NCBI RefSeq assembly: GCF_022352215.1
Contig: NZ_JAKRWF010000001.1
Location: 1,302,001-1,366,000 of the forward strand
DNA length: 64,000 nucleotides
From: Flavihumibacter cheonanensis
Lineage (GTDB): Bacteria > Bacteroidota > Bacteroidia > Chitinophagales > Chitinophagaceae
Reading direction: 5' to 3'
In this document: piece by piece, positions 50,027-56,639 of the stretch
Layout: each line of letters begins with the position of its first letter
Numbering within the stretch: position 1 is the first letter of the stretch
Made by a program: the position numbers and the translations under genes
Notes under the pieces: model-generated
Database searches by the model: none
What the model saw: only the letters and a program-made list of their open reading frames with translations
Told to the model about the DNA's origin: nothing

Positions 50027-50171
50027 GTGAGACGTGAAACGTGAGATGTGAGACGAAATTTCACAAATCCATACCCCGTATCCCCTCTTCCTTCCTCCAT
50101 TCTTCCCTCCTCCCCGTCTCACGTCTCACGTCTGACGTCTCACGTTTGACGTCTCACGTTTGACGTCTCAC
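50027..50171. repeat. Inverted heptamer arrays GTGAGAC / GTCTCAC
   Basis: Left arm: GTGAGAC, GTGAAAC, GTGAGAT, GTGAGAC (50027-50054). Right arm: eight heptamers GTCTCAC, GTCTGAC or GTTTGAC in perfect register (50116-50171). A pyrimidine array CTTCCTTCCTCCATTC sits at 50087-50115 next to the right arm. Right arm ends 8 bp from the stop of the dioxygenase gene. Confidence 0.88.
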
Positions 50172-50179
50172 ATCCATGC

Positions 50180-51337
50180 TCACTCCGCCCAACTCATCGT
50201 ATACCCCAAATTCTCTATTTCAAGAGCGGTTTTGGTAAGCTGGAGGGGATGGAAGGTGTCCACCATCACAGCCAGTTCCCCGGTTTCCTTTTTACCGATG
50301 CTTTTTTCAACAGCTCCGGGGTGCGGGCCATGTGGGATCCCGGCAGGATGCAGGGTGATCATCCCCCTGGTAACATTTTTTCGGCTCATAAAATCGCCGT
50401 CTACATAATACAGCAGTTCATCCGAATCAATATTACTGTGGTTATAAGGCGCGGGTATAGCCTCAGGATGATAATCGTACAAACGTGGTACAAATGAACA
50501 TACCACAAAATTGTGTGCTTCAAAAGTCTGGTGAACCGGTGGAGGCTGGTGTACCCGTCCGGTTATGGGTTCAAAATCGTGGATACTGAAAATGAAAGGA
50601 TAACAACAACCATCCCAACCCACCACATCAAAGGGATGATGCCCGTAATGCAATCCATACAGCACCCCTTTCTTTTTGGCTTTGATCAGGAAATCACCTG
50701 CTTCATCAATGGTCACCAGGTCCTGGGGCGGCCGGATATCGCGCTCACAAAAAGGTGAATGTTCAAGCAATTGACCATATTTGGACAAATACCGCTTGGG
50801 ATAATGTATCGGACTAAAGGACTCGACAATAAACAGCCTGTTGTCGGTTGTGGCAAAATCAATCTGATAAATAGTACCCCGCGGCAGCAGGATATAATCG
50901 CCATAAGAAAAAGGCAGTTTGCCATATTGGGTCAGCACCACGCCGGAACCTTCATGCACAAAAATCAGTTCATCAGCATCCGTATTCTTGAAAAAATAAT
51001 CGGTTGTGCCTTTCCTGGGCGCAGCCAGTACGATATGGCAATCATTGTTTATCAGGATGGCTTTCCGGCTTTCCAGGTAATCATCCGCAGGAGGAATTTT
51101 AAATCCTTCAAAACTGCGATGCTGCAGCATTTTTTCTTCCGCTATTTCAGGCATAACCGAAACCGGCGGATCAGTACGGATGATCTGGGTTGGCGGATGA
51201 CAATGATATAAGATGGAATAATCGTTGGAGAATCCTTCCGTTGAAAAAAGTTGCTCCGAATAGAGGGTTCCATCCGGCTTTCTATACTGTGTATGACGTT
51301 TGTGGGGAATATTTCCCAGTGTATGATAATGTGGCAT
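50180..51337 (-). CDS. hmgA: Homogentisate 1,2-dioxygenase-like protein
   Basis: 385 residues, cupin fold. Recognisable blocks: FVHEGSGVVLTQYGKLPFSYGDYILLPRG split across 127-154, FDVVGWDGCCYPFIFSIHDF, HQPPPVHQTFEAHNFVVCSF and LHPAGIPHGPHPG. Homogentisate dioxygenase opens the ring in tyrosine breakdown. It is shorter than the classical ~440-residue enzymes. Iron ligands are likely among His269, Glu273 and the His residues at 330-339, but the His-to-Glu spacing differs from the classical form. No other tyrosine-degradation gene is adjacent. The 170-bp upstream gap holds no gene. Confidence 0.8.
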   Translation of the reverse strand: MPHYHTLGNIPHKRHTQYRKPDGTLYSEQLFSTEGFSNDYSILYHCHPPTQIIRTDPPVSVMPEIAEEKMLQHRSFEGFKIPPADDYLESRKAILINNDCHIVLAAPRKGTTDYFFKNTDADELIFVHEGSGVVLTQYGKLPFSYGDYILLPRGTIYQIDFATTDNRLFIVESFSPIHYPKRYLSKYGQLLEHSPFCERDIRPPQDLVTIDEAGDFLIKAKKKGVLYGLHYGHHPFDVVGWDGCCYPFIFSIHDFEPITGRVHQPPPVHQTFEAHNFVVCSFVPRLYDYHPEAIPAPYNHSNIDSDELLYYVDGDFMSRKNVTRGMITLHPAGIPHGPHPGAVEKSIGKKETGELAVMVDTFHPLQLTKTALEIENLGYTMSWAE

Positions 51338-51510
51338 AAATCAATTTTAAAGTTGAATAATCAGCTGGCAGGATAGATTAGTTTTTATCCATAGCCAGAC
51401 TCGCCAGCAGGAAAATAAATTTCCAGCGACGCTTATCAATCCACCAGGTAAAATTTCGGAAGTAAGGCATAACAATCGTTGTGCGAAAGTACAAAATCCT
51501 AATTTTACCC

Positions 51511-52014
51511 ATGACCCGAATTGCGCTTTTGTCTGATACACATGGTTACCTCGACCCGCAGCTATTTACACATCTTACAAACTGCGACCAGGTTTGGCAT
51601 GCCGGGGATTTCGGCAGTCTTCAATTAGCCAAAGAACTGGAGCAACAATCTGGCCTGCCGCTAAAAGGAGTATTTGGCAATATTGACGGCAATGATATCC
51701 GCTCGGTTTATCCGGAGGAAAATTGTTTTACCTGTGAACGGGTGGTGGTCTTTATGAAACATATTGGTGGGTATCCGGGCCGTTATGCACCAGGGGTAAA
51801 AGCAAGCTTAAAGGAAACGAAGGCCGGTTTATTTATCTCCGGGCATTCCCATATTTTAAAAGTGCAGTTTGATCCGGAATTGAACTGCCTGCACATGAAT
51901 CCGGGTGCTGCGGGCAAACAGGGTTGGCACCAGGTGAGGACAATGATACGGTTTGAGATTGAGGATAAAGAGATGCGAAATTGTGAAGTGATTGAACTCG
52001 GCAAGCGTGGCTGA
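51511..52014 (+). CDS. Metallophosphoesterase, YfcE/MJ0936 type
   Basis: 167 residues from ATG 51511, directly starting RIALLSDTHGYLDPQ. The two-metal site motifs are SDTHG, VWHAGDFG, FGNIDGNDIR and SGHSHILKV, with CLHMNPGAAG at the end. Small cytosolic phosphodiesterases of this class act on cyclic or bis-p-nitrophenyl-type phosphodiesters; the natural substrate is unknown. Followed after 46 bp by the aminotransferase. Confidence 0.9.
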   Translation: MTRIALLSDTHGYLDPQLFTHLTNCDQVWHAGDFGSLQLAKELEQQSGLPLKGVFGNIDGNDIRSVYPEENCFTCERVVVFMKHIGGYPGRYAPGVKASLKETKAGLFISGHSHILKVQFDPELNCLHMNPGAAGKQGWHQVRTMIRFEIEDKEMRNCEVIELGKRG

Positions 52015-52060
52015 TCTCCGGAAATTAATGTAACTTTTACATCAAACTAACAGCTATTCT

Positions 52061-53212
52061 ATGTCTAACAGTATCAACCGGAGGAACTGGCTGAAACAGT
52101 CCACACTGGCAGCACTGGGTATTACTGCTTCCCTTAACAGCCTGGGTGGTGAAGATTATCTGCCCAAAGAGCTTAGCCAACTCCTGCCCAATTCCAATCC
52201 ATCGCTGATCAACCTGGGCTCCAATGAGAATCCTTATGGATTAGCGCCCCTGGCGAAAAAAGCAATCAGTGAAATGATCGGGCAGGCTCACCGTTATCAA
52301 TATAATATCCCGCATGTGCAGGAATTCAGAAAACAGCTGGCGGATTATTATGATGTAACGACAGATCACCTGCTACTGACACCCGGCTCCGGAGAAGCGC
52401 TCAATCTGCTGGCCCGTCATTATTCAAAAGGCAACCTGGTTACCGCTACTCCAACATTTGGCATCCTACCCAACACGGCAAAGAAAATCGGTGTCCAGGT
52501 AAAAGAAATTCCGCTGGATGGTCAACAGGTTCATGATTTGGAAGCCTTGTCAAAAGCTATTGACACTGAAACCGCCCAGGTATATATCTGTAATCCGGCG
52601 AATCCGACCGGCACTGTTTTACATCCAGATAAACTGAAAGCATTTTGTGAAGAAGCCAGTAAAAAAACAGTAGTTACGATCGATGAAGCTTATATCGATT
52701 TTCTGGATGCACCTTATAACGAGTCAATGCTTTCCCTGGTAAAAAAAGGGAATAAAAACATTGTTATCATCCGGACCTTCTCCAAAATTCACGCTATGGC
52801 GGGAATGCGGGTAGGGTTTATCCTGGCGGATCCATCTACGATCAAATCCTTACAGGAAAACTATTTTGGCAACAGTAATTTTTGCATGAATGCGTTATCG
52901 CTGACGGCGGCGATGGCCAGCTTGAAAGATACCAGTCACAGTATTCAGTCCAAAAAACTGAATGCAGCAGCCCGACAGTATACAGAAGATGCGTTAAAGC
53001 GTTCAGGCTTCACCGTGATACCATCCTATACTAATTTTATTTTTTTTCATTTAAAGCAATACAAAGGTGATTTTGCTGCGGATATGCTGGCAAAGAACAT
53101 TGTATTGCGATCCAGTGAATTGCCGGATGGCAAATATTGCCGGGTGAGTATTGGCACCCTGGAAGAGATGAAAGCCTTCCTCAAAACCATAGAAGGCATG
53201 AAATTCACCTAA
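52061..53212 (+). CDS. Tat-signal class I/II aminotransferase (HisC-like)
   Basis: 383 residues. The N-terminus SINRRNWLKQSTLAALG is a twin-arginine signal (Arg7-Arg8), which suggests export of a folded PLP enzyme. The body is HisC-like: NLGSNENPYGLAPLAKKAI, LLTPGSGEALNLLARH, CNPANPTG (Asn178), TIDEAYIDFLD (Asp208), and the PLP-lysine RTFSKIHAMAGMRVGF (Lys242). Not in a histidine operon. Its role outside the cytosol is unknown; the Tat signal could also be vestigial. Confidence 0.88.
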   Translation: MSNSINRRNWLKQSTLAALGITASLNSLGGEDYLPKELSQLLPNSNPSLINLGSNENPYGLAPLAKKAISEMIGQAHRYQYNIPHVQEFRKQLADYYDVTTDHLLLTPGSGEALNLLARHYSKGNLVTATPTFGILPNTAKKIGVQVKEIPLDGQQVHDLEALSKAIDTETAQVYICNPANPTGTVLHPDKLKAFCEEASKKTVVTIDEAYIDFLDAPYNESMLSLVKKGNKNIVIIRTFSKIHAMAGMRVGFILADPSTIKSLQENYFGNSNFCMNALSLTAAMASLKDTSHSIQSKKLNAAARQYTEDALKRSGFTVIPSYTNFIFFHLKQYKGDFAADMLAKNIVLRSSELPDGKYCRVSIGTLEEMKAFLKTIEGMKFT

Positions 53213-53213
53213 T

Positions 53214-53246
53214 AAAAAAGCCCCCGATCACATCGTAATCGGGGGC
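53214..53246 (-). terminator. Intrinsic terminator between convergent genes
   Basis: GCCCCCGAT (53220-53228) and ATCGGGGGC (53238-53246) form a strong stem. On the minus strand it runs into a T-run (a-run at 53214-53219), serving the gene at 53285; it can also act on the plus strand. The heptamer array 53247-53281 follows immediately. Confidence 0.88.
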
Positions 53247-53281
53247 TTCTCACGTCTCACATCTCACGTCTGACGTCTCAC
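53247..53281. repeat. Heptamer array TTCTCAC / GTCTCAC, five units
   Basis: TTCTCAC, GTCTCAC, ATCTCAC, GTCTGAC and GTCTCAC in perfect 7-bp register, reaching to 4 bp from the stop of the membrane-protein gene. Same family as 50027-50171. Confidence 0.85.
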
Positions 53282-53284
53282 TTC

Positions 53285-53752
53285 CTAATTCGCAAGCCAT
53301 CCTCTTCCCAGTTCCTCCCGGAACGGCCAGGGAACAAGAAGCAGAATCAGCAGCAGGGCTGCAATGAAAAGGCCAAATGCTTTTTTGTGTTCAGCTGCAC
53401 CGGCGGTAGCAGGTTTTCCCTTGGAGCGTCCAACAGTGATCAGGGCAATCACGACCAGCATTCCTACAAAGTGTTCAACTGCGAAGAAGCGTTCCGCAGA
53501 GTTCTTCATTACTTCTCCAAAACCTTTGGCCTGGATGAGTTTTAAGCCCCACGGACCAACAAACCACTGGTACAAACCAACCAGCAGGGTGATATGTGCT
53601 GAGATCATTAAGAACAGATCTACTTTTCTGTCTGCTGCAGTATAACCTGCTTTCTTGGTCATGCCAGTATAATGTCGATAAATGGCAACCAGCAACAGGA
53701 TCAGGATGATCCAACGTAAAAAACTGTGTAAATGCAAAAGTCCCGTGTACAT
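53285..53752 (-). CDS. Small four-helix membrane protein (cytochrome-b-like)
   Basis: 155 residues with four hydrophobic helices (about 8-26, 45-66, 90-110, 127-145). His residues lie in or near helices (LLHLHSFLRW, SAHITLLVG, AVEHFVGMLV), consistent with heme or quinone contact. Bacteroidota members are usually annotated only as cytochrome B or hypothetical membrane protein. Inner membrane. Likely first gene of a single-gene unit ending in the terminator at 53214-53246. The partner redox protein is not visible. Confidence 0.75.
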   Translation of the reverse strand: MYTGLLHLHSFLRWIILILLLVAIYRHYTGMTKKAGYTAADRKVDLFLMISAHITLLVGLYQWFVGPWGLKLIQAKGFGEVMKNSAERFFAVEHFVGMLVVIALITVGRSKGKPATAGAAEHKKAFGLFIAALLLILLLVPWPFREELGRGWLAN

Positions 53753-53775
53753 ATTCTTTGGTTTTGATGATTCAA

Positions 53776-54882
53776 TTATTCCACCCAGTCTGCTACAAAT
53801 ATATTCGTATCGCGCGTACCACCATTATTTCGGTTACTGCAGAATACAATTTTTTTACCGTCGTAGCTGAACATGGCGAAGGCGTCAAAGCCTTTATCGC
53901 GACTAATCTTGATCCGGTTGCTGCCATCGCCATTCATCATATAAAGATTAAAGGGAAATCCCCTGCGGTATTCATGGTTGGACGCAAAAAGAATGCGCTT
54001 ACTATCGGGCATGAATATGGGCGCCCAGTTGGCTTGTCCCAGGCTGGTAATTTGTTTGACATCGGAACCATCTGCGTTAGCAGTAAACACTTCCATATTG
54101 GTAGGTGCTACCAGGTGTTCGGCCAGTAATTCTTTGTAGGAGGAGATTTCTTCGGCTGTTTTCGGGCGGCTTGCTCTCCAGATGATTTTTTTGCCATCCG
54201 GACTGAACCAGGCTCCCCCATCGTATCCGATATCATGGGTGATGCGCTTTTCTTTACCGGTTTTCAGATCCATGATATAGAGTTCCAGATCGCCATCCTT
54301 ATCACTGGTATAGATCATCTTTTTACCATCCGGTGAAATGGTGGCTTCTGCATCATATCCTTTGGCATTAGTGAGTTGCTTCACAATAACGCCATTGGTG
54401 TCTGCGAGGAAAATATCGTAGGAAGGGTATAAAGGCCAGATATATTTGTTACCATATTTGGAACGGTCCGGAACCGGGGGACAATCTTTTGAACCCAGGT
54501 GCGTGGATGCATACACGAAATGTTTGCCATCCGGCAACCAGTAGGCACAGGTGGTTCTGCCTGTTCCGGTACTTACCAGTTTGGGAACAAACACCTCTTC
54601 TGGTTTTGTAGGGATTTTGCCGATATATATCTGATCACAGGGAATACCCTCTTTTGCATAGGTTTTCTGAAAAATCAGGTATTTGCCATCGTAACTGAAA
54701 TAGGCCTCGGCATTATCACCGCCAAAAGTCAGTTGCCGAAGATTTTTAAAATGTGTCTCTTCCGGATAATGTAAGGTATCGGCAATTGGTGCAGGTTGAT
54801 TCCTGGCGGGGGTACTCTCTTTTGAAAAAAATCCTGAAATAACCGCCAAAAAACCTGCGGCGATCCACGAAATCGAACTCAT
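53776..54882 (-). CDS. TolB-like PD40 beta-propeller exported protein
   Basis: 368 residues. A signal peptide (SWIAAGFLAVISGFF) is followed by WD40-like PD40 repeats: LTFGGDNAEAYFSYDGKYLI, TISPDGKKMIYTSDKDGDLEL, GAWFSPDGKKIIWRASR, FMPDSKRILFASNH and FSYDGKKIVFCSNRNNGG. This gives a six-bladed propeller like TolB. Binding or structural role in the periplasm is likely; peptidase activity would need a domain that is absent. A minus-strand TACATTTG (plus CAAATGTA 54903-54910) lies 20 nt upstream. Confidence 0.87.
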   Translation of the reverse strand: MSSISWIAAGFLAVISGFFSKESTPARNQPAPIADTLHYPEETHFKNLRQLTFGGDNAEAYFSYDGKYLIFQKTYAKEGIPCDQIYIGKIPTKPEEVFVPKLVSTGTGRTTCAYWLPDGKHFVYASTHLGSKDCPPVPDRSKYGNKYIWPLYPSYDIFLADTNGVIVKQLTNAKGYDAEATISPDGKKMIYTSDKDGDLELYIMDLKTGKEKRITHDIGYDGGAWFSPDGKKIIWRASRPKTAEEISSYKELLAEHLVAPTNMEVFTANADGSDVKQITSLGQANWAPIFMPDSKRILFASNHEYRRGFPFNLYMMNGDGSNRIKISRDKGFDAFAMFSYDGKKIVFCSNRNNGGTRDTNIFVADWVE

Positions 54883-54940
54883 AATAGCAAGTATTTACCC
54901 GGCAAATGTATTGGTATAAACTCATTTTTACTGAAAACCA

Positions 54941-54948
54941 TAGATTTG
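54941..54948 (+). promoter_or_regulatory. -7 box of the TPR lipoprotein gene, leaderless arrangement
   Basis: TAGATTTG with a 4-nt gap to ATG 54953. Confidence 0.55.
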
Positions 54949-54952
54949 ACAG

Positions 54953-55963
54953 ATGAAATCATGGTTTGCCAGATTACTAATTGGTGTTTGGGCAGTCAGC
55001 GTAGCCTGTAACAATTCCAATACTGAAAAGGGGGAAGTTGCTGCTATCCTGACCCAGCCACCCTATCAAACTATTACAGATAGTATAAATGAAGATCCAG
55101 GCAATACAGCTTTGTACAAGCGCAGGGCAGCTTTATTGTTGCAACAGGATGAACTTCAGCTGGCCCAGGCTGATCTGACTAAGGCATGGGAGCTTAATCC
55201 ATCGGAAGAAAGTGCTGAACAATTGGTGAATGTGCTTTTTATGCTGGGAAACAACCGGGAAGCGGTACGTTTCCTGGAGGAACTGATAAAAAAGTACCCT
55301 GAAAACACAGGCTTTCAGCGACGCTTAAGCGAAGCGTTGGTAAACAATGGTGCTACAAATGAAGCCATCCTGTCGTACAACAAACTCTTAGCCGAAGATT
55401 CTACAAATTTTGAAGCCTGGTATGAAAGAGGATTGCTCTACCTGGAGCAAACAGATACGGCAGCTGCGATTCGCGACCTGGAAAAATCTTATCAGCTACA
55501 GCCCTTATTGTTAACCGGACTAACACTGGCCAATATTTATGCTGAGCAGAAGAATGACCGGTCCTTGTTGTTGGCTGACCGGGCAATAGCCCGCGACAGT
55601 TTGGGAGAAATGGCTGACCCTTATTTCATCAAGGGAGTTTTTTATGTAAATACCGGTAACAAATCCAAAGCGCTGGAACTTTTCAATACCTGTATCCGGA
55701 TGAACTGGAAATTCCAGGAAGCCTATGTGGAAAAGGGCATCATTTATTATGAAGCCAATAACCTGGATGAGGCCTTACAGCAATTTAAGCTGGCTGCCAC
55801 CGTTACTAACACCTATCCGGAAGCCTATTACTGGCAGGGCCGGTGTTATGAAGCACTCGGCATGAAACAGGAGGCATTGCTCAATTATGGAAGGGCCTAT
55901 TCACTGGATAAAACTTTTAAAGAAGCCATAGAAGGCGCTGAACGGGTTGAAGGAAAAGAATAA
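54953..55963 (+). CDS. TPR-repeat lipoprotein
   Basis: 336 residues with a lipoprotein signal (LLIGVWAVSVAC, Cys19). The mature part is a row of eight or so tetratricopeptide repeats (ALYKRRAALLLQQDELQLAQ, EAILSYNKLLAEDSTNFEAW, AAIRDLEKSYQLQPLLLTG, YFIKGVFYVNTGNKSKALEL, ALLNYGRAYSLDKTFKEA). Such proteins scaffold envelope complexes. Its gene is followed 25 bp later by rpe, so it may open a short operon with rpe and the TonB receptor. Confidence 0.88.
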   Translation: MKSWFARLLIGVWAVSVACNNSNTEKGEVAAILTQPPYQTITDSINEDPGNTALYKRRAALLLQQDELQLAQADLTKAWELNPSEESAEQLVNVLFMLGNNREAVRFLEELIKKYPENTGFQRRLSEALVNNGATNEAILSYNKLLAEDSTNFEAWYERGLLYLEQTDTAAAIRDLEKSYQLQPLLLTGLTLANIYAEQKNDRSLLLADRAIARDSLGEMADPYFIKGVFYVNTGNKSKALELFNTCIRMNWKFQEAYVEKGIIYYEANNLDEALQQFKLAATVTNTYPEAYYWQGRCYEALGMKQEALLNYGRAYSLDKTFKEAIEGAERVEGKE

Positions 55964-55988
55964 ATTTACTTACGGAATATTAACCAAG

Positions 55989-56639
55989 ATGATCGTAGCC
56001 CCCTCTTTATTAGCCTCCAATTTTCTCCACCTGGAAGCTGAAGCACGAATGTTGAATGAAAGTGAAGCAGACTGGTTTCACCTGGATGTAATGGATGGAA
56101 GATTTGTAAACAACATCAGTTTCGGGCTACCCATCATACAGCAACTCCGAAAAACAACACAGAAGCTTTTTGATGTACACTTGATGATCGAAGAGCCTGA
56201 AAAGTATACAGAAGCGTTTGCCAGGGCCGGGGCCGATATCCTGACAGTGCATTATGAAGCCTGCCGGCATTTACACAGGAATATTCAACAGATCCGCGAT
56301 CTTGGAATGATTCCCGGAGTTGCCATCAACCCGCATACGCCGGTTCAACTGCTGCAGGATATACTTCCTGATATCGGACTGGTACTGGTGATGAGTGTCA
56401 ATCCGGGTTTTGGCGGTCAATCATTCATCCCGCATACCTACCAAAAAGTAAAAACCTTAAGGCAACGGATCGACCAGTTTGGGTTGGATGTGAAAATTGA
56501 AATTGATGGAGGGGTTGATCTTTCCAATGCCAAACAGTTAAGTGAAGCAGGTGCCCATGTACTGGTTGCGGGCAGCGCTGTATTTCATGCGCCTGATCCC
56601 CGCCAGGTAATTTCATCGCTCAAGCATTGTGACGCCTGA
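55989..56639 (+). CDS. rpe: Ribulose-phosphate 3-epimerase
   Basis: 216 residues from ATG 55989. MIVAPSLLASNFLHLEAEAR, WFHLDVMDGRFVNNISFG, FDVHLMIEEPEKY, VNPGFGGQSFIP and IEIDGGVDLSN are the metal and phosphate motifs of Rpe. It interconverts ribulose-5-P and xylulose-5-P. The stop shares a base with the next ATG (TGATG at 56637-56641), coupling it to the TonB receptor, which is a curious pairing. Confidence 0.96.
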   Translation: MIVAPSLLASNFLHLEAEARMLNESEADWFHLDVMDGRFVNNISFGLPIIQQLRKTTQKLFDVHLMIEEPEKYTEAFARAGADILTVHYEACRHLHRNIQQIRDLGMIPGVAINPHTPVQLLQDILPDIGLVLVMSVNPGFGGQSFIPHTYQKVKTLRQRIDQFGLDVKIEIDGGVDLSNAKQLSEAGAHVLVAGSAVFHAPDPRQVISSLKHCDA

